Origin: Planctomycetales bacterium
GTDB lineage: Bacteria; Planctomycetota; Phycisphaerae; SM23-33
Assembly: GCA_030642005.1 (NCBI GenBank)
Contig: DAOWOP010000092.1
Coordinates: 1-10,021, forward strand
Direction of reading: 5' to 3'
DNA length: 10,021 bases
Positions 1 through 5,882 of the stretch are shown here, piece by piece (position 1 is the first letter of the stretch; each line of letters opens with the position of its first letter). The notes under the pieces are model-generated. The model was not told where the DNA came from. It did no database searches and saw only the letters and a program-made list of their open reading frames with translations. The position numbers and the translations under genes were made by a program.

Positions 1-1
1 C

Positions 2-652
2 ATCCCGAAGTTCAAAGACATCTTCGACAAATTCGGCGCCGGCGAACTTCCCGCTGCTACGCGGATGCTCATGGGCATGTCCGACTGGTTCACGGAGAGT
101 TATGGCTGGGCGAAAATACTGGTTGTGCCGGTTACTCTGTTCTTCATTTTCAGACTGTTGCGTCTGTCCGACGGCGGGCGGTATTTCGTCGATTCGTTGA
201 AACTGAAGATTCCTGTAATGGGTAATATATTGGCCAAAACGGCTGTGTCGCGATTTACCCGGACGCTGGGGACGCTGCTGACGGCCGGCGTGCCCATCCT
301 GGAGGCAATCAATATCACGCGCGAAACGAGCGGAAACGAGGTCTTCGTCAAGGCTCTCGGGCGCGTCCACGACGGCATCCGCGAGGGAGACGACTTCGCC
401 GACCCGTTGCGACAGGCGAAGATCGTCGAACCGATGGTGGTCAATATGATAGACGTCGGCGAGGAAACAGGAGACCTGGATAAAATGCTCGCCAAGATCG
501 CGGATACCTATGACGAAGAGGTACAGACGTTGGTGGCGGCTATGGTCAGCCTGCTGGAGCCGGTGATGGTCATCGTGCTCGGTGTGATCGTCGGGTTCAT
601 CGTCGTCGCTATCTTTATGCCGCTGCCGAAACTTATCTCATCGGTAAAATAA
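2..652 (+). CDS. gspF: GspF/PilC-family inner-membrane platform protein (5'-truncated by the window edge)
   Basis: The reading frame is open from base 2 and has no start in the window, so this is the last 216 residues of a longer protein; full family members are about 400 residues. It begins IPKFKDIFDKFGAGELP, the conserved stretch that precedes the middle membrane segment of GspF/PilC. A hydrophobic segment follows (AKILVVPVTLFFIFRLL), then a complete second GspF domain with TLLTAGVPILEAI and the signature GEETGDLDKML. A last strong membrane segment ends in FMPLPKLISSVK, a typical family C-terminus. By family knowledge, this protein sits in the inner membrane, contacts the assembly ATPase and organises pseudopilin incorporation. 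The ATG codons at 65 and 71 are internal methionines and not starts. Fifteen bases separate its stop from the first possible start of the next gene, so it is the upstream member of the pseudopilin operon. Whether it serves T2SS (GspF) or a type IV pilus (PilC) cannot be decided from this part alone. Confidence 0.93.
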   Translation: MPKFKDIFDKFGAGELPAATRMLMGMSDWFTESYGWAKILVVPVTLFFIFRLLRLSDGGRYFVDSLKLKIPVMGNILAKTAVSRFTRTLGTLLTAGVPILEAINITRETSGNEVFVKALGRVHDGIREGDDFADPLRQAKIVEPMVVNMIDVGEETGDLDKMLAKIADTYDEEVQTLVAAMVSLLEPVMVIVLGVIVGFIVVAIFMPLPKLISSVK

Positions 653-679
653 AGAAGCACCGAAAGGATGGTTGAAGAG

Positions 680-1411
680 ATGTTAATGTGTCTTGAAAAA
701 TCTCGTGAGGCAGGCAGCCGCCGAGGTATGGCTTTCACGCTGATCGAACTATTGGTGGTCGTCAGCATAATCGCCCTGCTGGTGGGGATACTGGCGCCGT
801 CTGTGAACATGGCTATCAAGGAGGCCGCCAACGCCCGCACCATCGTCCGCGTAGCCGAACTCGCCGGCGGATGCAATATATACCACGACACCCACGAGTA
901 CTATCCGGGACAGCGATATCCCCACAAGCTCCTCGGCAGTTCCCAGGACCCTGGCGATCCGGTCCAATTCACCGGCAGCCAGTGGCTGGCAAGATCGCTG
1001 TTCAGCGACCCGGACCCGGCCGCCACGCTGATATATCCCAAGCCCCAATACGCCCCGCTGAAGGCCAAAGACCTAATCGATCCGAAGTGCAATGACGGAG
1101 ACTTCAACTTTGACATCGGCACAATCTCCGACCGCAACACTGCCGAGAGAGAATTCATGGCAATCCTGTATTATCCGGCCCGCCTGGGCGTCAGCGGACT
1201 GACACAGTACAAGGAGGCGGATAACTCCGACTACACCAGCGGGCATACGGGGCCGAAGAGCAAGTCATTCAGCGATTTCATCAAGGATGAGCGTTTCGGC
1301 TCCAGCGACACGCCGTATGCTCCCGGAGCGTTTCTGATTATCGCAGCCGGGAAAGACCGGCTTTATTTCACGAGCGATGATATTCGTTATCCCGCTTTCA
1401 AGAGTAATTGA
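680..1411 (+). CDS. GspG-like pseudopilin, first of three tandem copies
   Basis: This encodes a 243-residue prepilin with a type III signal: basic leader, then AFTLIELLVVVSIIALLVGIL, with Phe19 at +1 and Glu23 at +5. The residue before the cleavage point is Ala18 where prepilins normally have Gly. After the N-terminal helix comes HEYYP, which corresponds to the Tyr-Pro that closes the long helix in GspG. The C-terminal half has AILYY (about 161-165), DNSDYTSGH (181-189) and a final IIAAGKDRLYFTSDDI, which resembles the acidic calcium loop at the end of GspG. At 243 residues it is larger than classical GspG (about 140). The start is uncertain: ATG 668 has AAAGG directly against it and so no spacer, while ATG 680 lies 11 bases after AAAGGA (663-668). 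ATG 686 and 728 remain possible, and all keep the membrane helix. It shares motifs with the next gene and is probably a paralogue of it. The assignment to G rather than another minor pseudopilin is an inference. Confidence 0.82.
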   Translation: MLMCLEKSREAGSRRGMAFTLIELLVVVSIIALLVGILAPSVNMAIKEAANARTIVRVAELAGGCNIYHDTHEYYPGQRYPHKLLGSSQDPGDPVQFTGSQWLARSLFSDPDPAATLIYPKPQYAPLKAKDLIDPKCNDGDFNFDIGTISDRNTAEREFMAILYYPARLGVSGLTQYKEADNSDYTSGHTGPKSKSFSDFIKDERFGSSDTPYAPGAFLIIAAGKDRLYFTSDDIRYPAFKSN

Positions 1412-1414
1412 GAA

Positions 1415-2161
1415 ATGAATACACAGTATGACATTTCGAGCGGACCGTCAGTTCCCCGCCCCGCGTTTTCGCTGCGCTCAATCGCGGGCTTTGAAAGAAC
1501 TAATCCGCAATTCGCGATCGGTTTTACACTGGTTGAACTGTTGGTGGTAGTTGGGATTATCGCCCTGCTGGCGGGGATACTCCTTCCGTCGCTGAATCGT
1601 TTTGCTATCCTTCGCGACAAGGCCAAGACCCAGTCGGCCATTAACCTGATAGACGGAGCGTGCAGGCATTATTTCAACGACTTTGAGGACTATCCCCCCA
1701 GCCACGACGACGCCTACGGCGGATGGACCGGAAGTGAGTTGCTCGTGTTGTTCCTGACGGGTTACGGGCCTGATACGGGTAGTGACGGCGTGCCGGGCGC
1801 TGATATTTTTTCCGACGACGGTGTTGACGGTTACGGCTTCCGCGTCGTGCAGCGAGGGGATGTGCACGGGCCTTACGGCGGCGCGGAAAAACTGGCTGTC
1901 CGCAGCGACCCCAGGCCTGAATTTGTCGATACATTCGGCGTCTTCGGCAACCCGATACTGTACTACCGCTGGGACAGCGACGACTCGGAATACAAATCAG
2001 GCCACAACACCGACGGCCCGGGCGATCTGACTCTATACACCCAAACCGCAGATGCGGCGTATTACCGCAGCGATTTCATTCTGATCAGCAGAGGCAACAA
2101 TGAAGTCTGGGACGCCCCGCACGATATGAACAGCGACGATGTTACGAATTTCTTCAATTAA
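1415..2161 (+). CDS. GspG-like pseudopilin, second tandem copy, with a 36-residue leader
   Basis: This encodes a 248-residue prepilin. Its class III signal is canonical: cleavage after Gly36, then FTLVELLVVVGIIALLAGILL with Glu41 at +5. The region after the helix has FEDYPP, equivalent to the Tyr-Pro of GspG. Further on are GVFGNPILYY (about 175-184) and DDSEYKSGH (189-197), which align with ILYY and DNSDYTSGH of the preceding protein, so the two look like duplicated genes. The C-terminal ILISRGNNEVWDAPHDM sits where GspG has its calcium loop but has lost much of the Asp/Gly pattern. The ATG at 1415 starts three bases after the previous stop, with only a weak GAGA upstream, which suggests coupled translation. 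No later ATG, GTG or TTG start in frame precedes the cleavage site, so the leader really is 36 residues. That leader is encoded by a palindrome and AATCCGC-like heptads. Confidence 0.84.
   Translation: MNTQYDISSGPSVPRPAFSLRSIAGFERTNPQFAIGFTLVELLVVVGIIALLAGILLPSLNRFAILRDKAKTQSAINLIDGACRHYFNDFEDYPPSHDDAYGGWTGSELLVLFLTGYGPDTGSDGVPGADIFSDDGVDGYGFRVVQRGDVHGPYGGAEKLAVRSDPRPEFVDTFGVFGNPILYYRWDSDDSEYKSGHNTDGPGDLTLYTQTADAAYYRSDFILISRGNNEVWDAPHDMNSDDVTNFFN
1460..1520. repeat. Palindrome plus heptads inside the prepilin leader coding region
   Basis: CCCGCG at 1460-1465 is complementary to CGCGGG at 1483-1488. Between them lies CGCTGCGCTC (1470-1479), the exact reverse complement of GAGCGCAGCG, found twice in the leader of the GspJ-like gene (4751-4760 and 4775-4784). 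At about 1501-1520 AATCCGC is followed by AATTCGC, the same heptamer as the array in the GspI-like leader. All of it lies upstream of the codon for Gly36, in the part of the protein that prepilin peptidase removes. Confidence 0.6.
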
Positions 2162-2215
2162 TAACCCGCCTACCTATCAGGCCCGCCTGCTTACCGCAGG
2201 CCGGCAGGGGTGGGC
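2162..2215. repeat. GC-rich palindromic intergenic repeat
   Basis: This fills the gap between the second and third GspG-like genes. GCCTGC (2185-2190) pairs with GCAGGC (2196-2201) around a five-base loop. The stretch CCGCAGGCCGGCAGG (2194-2208) differs at two positions from CCGGAGGCCGGCGGG (3036-3050) at the end of the hairpin cassette in the GspH-like leader, so the two belong to one dispersed repeat family. The reading frame of the next gene stays open through it back to 2139. Confidence 0.6.
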
Positions 2216-2222
2216 AGGGAGG
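2216..2222 (+). promoter_or_regulatory. Strong Shine-Dalgarno site that fixes the start of the third GspG-like gene
   Basis: AGGGAGG is followed by a six-base spacer and ATG at 2229. It is the best ribosome binding site in the operon. It favours ATG 2229 over the upstream in-frame start at 2139, which would lie inside the previous gene. A strong site here fits a pseudopilin needed in large amounts. Confidence 0.75.
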
Positions 2223-2228
2223 TTTGTG

Positions 2229-2741
2229 ATGAAAAGGAGCACCTTACATTCGGTTCGAGGCTTCACGCTGGTGGAGATGATCGTGGTTGTCGCCATCATT
2301 GCTGTTTTGGTGGCCATTGTTGTAGGCGTATCCGGGTTAGTCGTCTCTCGTGCATCCGTCGAGCGGACGAAAGTCAACATGCAGGTAATCCTCCAGGCGA
2401 TCTACGCCCATCACAAAGCCGAGGAAAATTACCCGCTGGAGGAGGACGACTTTTCCGGCAAGCCCGATGAATGGACAGACAGCGATTGGGAGGCCTACAA
2501 GCGAGGGAAGAAATTGTATGAGGACCTGGCTTCCGTTCCGCAGGCCCGGGCGCATATCACCAATCTGGGCAAAGAGGCGATTAAGAACATCAGCGGCAAC
2601 GACGTCTTTGTGGATGGGTTCGATAAGTACATGACGTATCGTATCGCCGGGGGCGCCGGCGGAGCCCCGGTGATAATCTCCGCCGGAAGCGACGGCGACT
2701 TTGACACGGAAAAGGACAACATTCGTTCGGATAACCGTTGA
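2229..2741 (+). CDS. GspG-like major pseudopilin, third tandem copy
   Basis: This encodes a 170-residue prepilin, the closest of the three copies to classical GspG in size. It has a short basic leader MKRSTLHSVRG, cleavage after Gly11, then FTLVEMIVVVAIIAVLVAIVV with Glu16 at +5. NYPLEEDD (67-74) marks the end of the long helix. VDGFDKYMTYRI (128-139) occupies the place of the GspG DPWGNPY segment, and IISAGSDGDFDTEKDNI (149-165) gives an acidic Asp/Gly loop like the calcium site of GspG. GspG subunits polymerise into the pseudopilus on the periplasmic side of the inner membrane. The strong ribosome binding site and short leader make this the best candidate for the major subunit; that is an inference. 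Its stop codon overlaps a TTG, and ATG 2744 of the GspH-like gene follows two bases after it. Confidence 0.87.
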   Translation: MKRSTLHSVRGFTLVEMIVVVAIIAVLVAIVVGVSGLVVSRASVERTKVNMQVILQAIYAHHKAEENYPLEEDDFSGKPDEWTDSDWEAYKRGKKLYEDLASVPQARAHITNLGKEAIKNISGNDVFVDGFDKYMTYRIAGGAGGAPVIISAGSDGDFDTEKDNIRSDNR

Positions 2742-2743
2742 CC

Positions 2744-3754
2744 ATGACCACGCGACTTGACAACCAGGTTTTCCAGCCGATGCGGCGGGGCTGCCTGCCT
2801 GCCGGGTACGTTTTTAGCCCCGGCGGGGCGTTCGTTTTTAGCCCAGGGTGCAGCCGGAGGCAAGCCCTGGGTTGCGATGACGCAACAGAGAACGAGCCCC
2901 ATCGGGGCGTTCGTGGGCTTCGGAACCTTTACGACCGCCCCTACGGGGCTGAAAATAGAAACGTATTTCCAAACCCAGACCTTCCGGTCTGGGCTAAAAA
3001 CGACCGCCCCCTTCGGGGGCTGAACACGTACCCTGCCGGAGGCCGGCGGGCGTTCACGCTTGTCGAACTGCTGGTGGTCATATCCACGATCGCGCTGGTG
3101 CTGACGATAACCTTGCCGGGGATAATAGGCCTGTTCACCGCCGGAGCGGACTTGCAGGCGAGGAACGTTATAAGCGGGATGCTGGGCGCAGCCCGCGGCG
3201 TAGCCATCGAAAACCAGTCATACGCGCTTGTGCACGTACAGATCGACGTTGACGGCGAGAAGTGCTGGGCCGCTGTGATGGAGTACGACAAGGACCCATC
3301 CTCGCCCTCATTCGGCAAATTCGTTCCTGTGGCCGGTTTCACTCCGCAACAGATGCCGAGCGATATGGCTTTCGGGGAGATAACGTCAACTTACGTTACC
3401 GACGGCGGTAATTATAAGTCCGACGTTAACACCGATCTGCCTGATTTTACCACCTTTAACATAATCTTCGGCCCGGACGGCGGCCTGATGACCGGATTGA
3501 TCAACAGCGTCCCTCCGCAGATCGAGACGGACGAAAGCGTGAAGATTTTCGGCGGGGCCACTGTTACGGAAAAACAGCAGATATGGGACCCCGCCGGTCC
3601 TACTCTCGACGAGGCCGGCGTTCGCGCAATAACGGCCTTCCATTACAGGACGATTAAAGCGATGTCGGACGCCGACAGACTAGACTGGCTCGAAAGGAAC
3701 GGACAGTTCCTGTGCATCAATCAATACACCGGAAAATTACTACCGACGAAGTGA
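2744..3754 (+). CDS. GspH-like minor pseudopilin with a leader of about 103 residues
   Basis: This is a 336-residue prepilin whose mature part starts at Phe104: FTLVELLVVISTIALVLTITLP with Glu108 at +5 and Ala103 at -1 in place of Gly. The mature region (233 residues) has ARNVISGMLGAARGVAIEN after the helix, the pattern typical of GspH. FNIIFGPDGG (about 238-247) matches the late GspH strand that usually reads FDPDG. GspH is a minor pseudopilin of the fibre tip. The start is a problem. ATG 2744 (or TTG 2738, which overlaps the previous stop) and ATG 2780 all precede a hairpin-rich repeat, and no ATG, GTG or TTG in frame lies between 2783 and the cleavage site. CTG 3020 would give a normal 11-residue leader and follows a GGGGG run, but CTG starts are rare. 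No convincing Shine-Dalgarno precedes ATG 2744. The C-terminus overlaps the next gene by one base. Confidence 0.78.
   Translation: MTTRLDNQVFQPMRRGCLPAGYVFSPGGAFVFSPGCSRRQALGCDDATENEPHRGVRGLRNLYDRPYGAENRNVFPNPDLPVWAKNDRPLRGLNTYPAGGRRAFTLVELLVVISTIALVLTITLPGIIGLFTAGADLQARNVISGMLGAARGVAIENQSYALVHVQIDVDGEKCWAAVMEYDKDPSSPSFGKFVPVAGFTPQQMPSDMAFGEITSTYVTDGGNYKSDVNTDLPDFTTFNIIFGPDGGLMTGLINSVPPQIETDESVKIFGGATVTEKQQIWDPAGPTLDEAGVRAITAFHYRTIKAMSDADRLDWLERNGQFLCINQYTGKLLPTK
2787..3050. repeat. REP-like cassette of seven hairpins in inverted arrangement, inside the GspH-like leader
   Basis: Seven stem-loops follow one another: GCCCC/GGGGC at 2817-2829; CCCAGGG/CCCTGGG at 2842-2871; TTGCG/CGCAA at 2872-2885; GCCCC/GGGGC at 2896-2908; GCCCC/GGGGC at 2937-2949; CCCAGACC/GGTCTGGG at 2974-2993 with a TTCC loop; and GCCCCC/GGGGGC at 3006-3020. 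The two ends are inverted copies. Read inward, each has a GGGTACGT word, TTTTTAGCCCC or TGTTCAGCCCC, a GGGGCG hairpin, then TCGTTTTTAGCCCAG and a CTGGGTT arm. This resembles REP/BIME-type palindromic repeats that normally lie between genes. Here the cassette is read through in frame with no stop. Its right edge (GGCCGGCGGGCG, to 3052) touches the codon for Phe +1. Confidence 0.82.
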
Positions 3755-4605
3755 TGATCATGAAGAAACAATCGAACAATCAGGAATCCTATCAGGGACT
3801 AGGGACTAGGGACTTGGGACTAGGGAAAAACGGAATACCGGAATACCGGAATACCGGAGGACCGGATACCGAACAATCCGCAATCCGCAATCCGCAATCC
3901 GCAATCAAGCAATCGGGTTTTACACTGATGGAACTGATGATGTCGCTGGGCATCCTGGTCGTTGGTCTGTCGATGATCGCAACGGCGTTCCCGTCGGCGA
4001 TGCTGGAGAACAAACGCTCCGTTGCGGACACGTCGGCAACGATGGTCTCCGAAAACGCCGCCGCCATCTGTCGGGTAAGGCTGTCCCACAATGCGATTAA
4101 AGGCTCGGTCAGCGGACAAATCAGCAACGTCTCGTGGCAGATTATTCCTGCTGAACGGGCCTATCCGATCGCCCGGCCGATAGGCGTCCATCCCAAGGAT
4201 TGGGTCGAAATCCCGCCGAACAGCGGCGTGTATTATCCGTCGTCGCGTTACGGTTGGCTTCTGGCGGCCCGCCAGCCGAGCGGTAACGACTGTAACGATT
4301 ATCAACTGGTCATTGTGCCTTATCGCAAGTTCCTGCCGACTGATACGATACCGACTTTCACGATCGTTATGATAAATGACCTCGGCGACGACACCGGAAA
4401 TCAAGTAATCACCGGCCCTAAAAGCATCGGCTCGCCCGTGATCTCCATGGCCGACGGCACTTTTGCTTATGTTGTCGATTCGGACGGGAACCTCTCCGGC
4501 AAGATTACCTACGGCGCTTCCGGCGCAGCCATGATTGTGGGTACTGATGGGCAGGACTCTCCCGCCATTGGATGTTACGTGGTTCGAACAGCCGTGGCGC
4601 CGTAG
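3754..4605 (+). CDS. GspI-like minor pseudopilin with a 55-residue repeat-encoded leader
   Basis: This encodes a 283-residue prepilin with cleavage after Gly55, then FTLMELMMSLGILVVGLSMIATAFPSAML with Glu60 at +5. The LGILVVGL pattern followed by a Pro-containing continuation and a short basic turn is typical of GspI/PilV-type minor pseudopilins. The remaining 200 or so residues are divergent and I recognise no further domain. GspI forms the fibre-tip complex with GspJ and GspK, and those two follow in order. ATG 3754 overlaps the previous TGA by one base (TGATG), an arrangement typical of translational coupling; ATG 3760 is an alternative and the upstream GTG 3712 is unlikely. The leader, SNNQESYQGLGTRD onward, is encoded by three tandem arrays with units of 7, 8 and 7 bases. 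A change of one unit in any of them would shift the frame before the membrane helix. The I assignment rests on helix pattern and gene order. Confidence 0.8.
   Translation: MIMKKQSNNQESYQGLGTRDLGLGKNGIPEYRNTGGPDTEQSAIRNPQSAIKQSGFTLMELMMSLGILVVGLSMIATAFPSAMLENKRSVADTSATMVSENAAAICRVRLSHNAIKGSVSGQISNVSWQIIPAERAYPIARPIGVHPKDWVEIPPNSGVYYPSSRYGWLLAARQPSGNDCNDYQLVIVPYRKFLPTDTIPTFTIVMINDLGDDTGNQVITGPKSIGSPVISMADGTFAYVVDSDGNLSGKITYGASGAAMIVGTDGQDSPAIGCYVVRTAVAP
3795..3909. repeat. Three consecutive short tandem arrays (7, 8 and 7 bp) in the GspI-like leader
   Basis: GGGACTA repeats four times at 3795-3822, the third copy ending in T. CGGAATAC repeats three times exactly at 3831-3854, then twice in degenerate form to 3870. 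AATCCGC repeats four times exactly at 3875-3902 and decays into AATCAAGC. None of the unit lengths is a multiple of three, yet the frame stays open through all of them to the conserved GFTL at 3916. The third unit also occurs in the second GspG-like leader. Confidence 0.85.
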
Positions 4606-4606
4606 A

Positions 4607-4643
4607 ACGCGAATGATGCGAATAAAAACGAATTACGCGAATA
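4607..4643. repeat. Degenerate 9-bp tandem repeat in the gap before the GspJ-like gene
   Basis: Four near copies occur: ACGCGAATG (4607-4615), ATGCGAATA (4616-4624), a 10-base AAAACGAATT (4625-4634) and ACGCGAATA (4635-4643). They start two bases after the stop of the GspI-like gene. The rest of the 101-base gap is AT-rich, and I see no convincing promoter or terminator in it. Confidence 0.55.
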
Positions 4644-4706
4644 AAACAAAAAAGTATTGAACGCGGAGAGAAACAGAAAATAAAGATTTTCTATGGGATT
4701 TCTTTC

Positions 4707-5717
4707 ATGAACTCACCGACAGGACATTTCGGTTTCCAAAGCCGGCAGATGAGCGCAGCGAATCCGCCGGAAACGAGCGCAGCGAATCCGCCGGAATCCG
4801 CCGGAAGCAGGACTCGCAAGTTGCTTTCCGGTATGACGCTTGTGGAACTGATGGTCTCGATTGGCATTCTGACGGCGGTTATCCTCATCGTCAGTTCTTT
4901 GCTGGCCAATGCCCAGCGCGCCGTCGGCTCGTCGCAGGGCACCATTGTCGCCGACGCCGACGCCCGCGCGGCAGTGAACCGCCTGCGGACGGACCTGGCC
5001 AGGCTGACCACCGAAGGTTTCCTGGCCATCTATACCGACATCAACGACAGGCGGCACCTGGTCTTCACAGCCGTCGGACCATATCGGAGCATGACCGAGA
5101 CCGATGCCCCAACCATCGCCAACGCCGCACGGATAGATTACGGCCTGACAGGCGATGCCGATAAAATCCTCTGGCGGCGAGCGTTCCTGCTCAACGGCGA
5201 GGGCATCACAGTAACGGCCGGCGACCGCGAGAAAATATCCCTGGCCGATTATAAGGTCTGGGACCGCGCCGGCATTGACGCCGCACTGTACAACGCCGGT
5301 GGGACATATAACTGGCCCATAGGGAATCCGTTCGATTGCTTCATTACCTCGCCGTCCATAACGCTGCCGCCCAACAGCCTTTCGGAGGTAAGGGGGCTTT
5401 GGCCTTACCTGGCCAGGCCATGCTCGAACCTGAAGATATACTGGACCGACGGGACAACAGACGCCAACGGCATGATCTGGTACGGCGACAACGGCGGCCT
5501 AGGTGATGTGAACCCGAAAGAGAGCGACTGGGCTGATAAGGTTCCCGCCGACGATACGATTGAATACAACGCCGGTGATGCGGCCAACCCAAGGTATTGC
5601 ACCCTGTGGACACACCGAAAAAAAGACAACTGGCCGTTGGCATTGCGAATTACCTTTACGCTGGGGACGGGCGAGACAGCCCGAACCTACGAAGTAATCG
5701 TGGACCTGCCGCGGTAA
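4707..5717 (+). CDS. GspJ-like minor pseudopilin with a 42-residue leader
   Basis: This encodes a 336-residue prepilin. Cleavage is predicted after Gly42, giving Met43 at +1, then TLVELMVSIGILTAVILIVSSLLANAQRA with Glu47 at +5. The following helix (DADARAAVNRLRTDLARLTTEGFLAI) has the regular Arg/Leu spacing of GspJ, where the family reads roughly L..DL.ql. The C-terminus LRITFTLGTGETARTYEVIVDLPR looks like the closing strands of GspJ. The mature part (294 residues) is longer than classical GspJ (about 190). GspJ is the largest soluble part of the GspI-J-K tip in known systems, and gene order here supports the assignment. ATG 4707 has only a weak GGGA upstream; ATG 4749 is a possible alternative that would leave a 28-residue leader. 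The leader contains an in-frame duplication of SAANPPE, encoded by a 24-bp direct repeat. Confidence 0.8.
   Translation: MNSPTGHFGFQSRQMSAANPPETSAANPPESAGSRTRKLLSGMTLVELMVSIGILTAVILIVSSLLANAQRAVGSSQGTIVADADARAAVNRLRTDLARLTTEGFLAIYTDINDRRHLVFTAVGPYRSMTETDAPTIANAARIDYGLTGDADKILWRRAFLLNGEGITVTAGDREKISLADYKVWDRAGIDAALYNAGGTYNWPIGNPFDCFITSPSITLPPNSLSEVRGLWPYLARPCSNLKIYWTDGTTDANGMIWYGDNGGLGDVNPKESDWADKVPADDTIEYNAGDAANPRYCTLWTHRKKDNWPLALRITFTLGTGETARTYEVIVDLPR
4751..4806. repeat. 24-bp direct repeat plus partial third copy in the GspJ-like leader
   Basis: Copies lie at 4751-4774 and 4775-4798 and begin GAGCGCAGCGAATCCGCC. They differ only in the last two bases. The end of the unit (TCCGCCGGAA) is repeated again at 4797-4806. 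The unit is a multiple of three, so copy change adds or removes eight residues (SAANPPET/S) without a frameshift. The first ten bases recur in reverse complement at 1470-1479. Confidence 0.85.
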
Positions 5718-5719
5718 AG

Positions 5720-5866
5720 AAATCCAAATATCAAAATACAAATTCCAAACAAATTCAAAATCACAAAATTCAATGACAAAGGACAATTGCGACGATGACT
5801 TTTTCTGTTTGGTTATTGTTTTTTGAGATTTGTTTGGGATTTAAGATTTGTATTTTGGGTTTTAAC
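5720..5866. repeat. AT-rich long imperfect inverted repeat upstream of the gspK-like gene
   Basis: The left arm (about 5720-5760) contains CAAAATACAAA and CCAAACAAAT. The right arm (about 5821-5866) contains ATTTGTTTGG and TTTGTATTTTG, their reverse complements in the matching order. About 60 bases separate the arms, so the transcript could fold into a long A-U stem just before the gspK ribosome binding site. Translation through the right arm gives a leading MRFVWDLRFVFWVL, which I treat as a repeat-derived artefact and not part of GspK. Confidence 0.7.
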
Positions 5867-5870
5867 GGAA

Positions 5871-5876
5871 GAGAGG
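5871..5876 (+). promoter_or_regulatory. Ribosome binding site that decides the gspK start
   Basis: GAGAGG lies six bases before ATG 5883 and three before ATG 5880. This supports a start at 5883, giving MIKRTDYHRKG as a normal short basic prepilin leader, over the upstream in-frame ATG at 5823, which lies in the AT-rich inverted repeat. Confidence 0.7.
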
Positions 5877-5882
5877 TGTATG

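Noticed and set aside
2139..2228. Upstream start for the third GspG-like gene
   Set aside because: It would overlap the previous gene and translate an intergenic palindrome, whereas ATG 2229 has AGGGAGG at ideal spacing and yields a normal short leader.
2757..3023. Second open frame of 88 codons across the hairpin cassette
   Set aside because: It is in another frame from the GspH-like protein and arises because the repeat is GC-rich and stop-poor in several frames. No ribosome binding site or homology is seen.
3795..3909. CRISPR-like array
   Set aside because: Units are 7-8 bases and directly contiguous with no spacers, and no cas gene is present. These are simple tandem repeats.
5823..5882. 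N-terminal extension of gspK from ATG 5823
   Set aside because: The extension translates the right arm of an AT-rich inverted repeat, lacks a ribosome binding site and would place a hydrophobic, Trp/Phe-rich stretch before the basic prepilin leader. GAGAGG before ATG 5883 is a better start.
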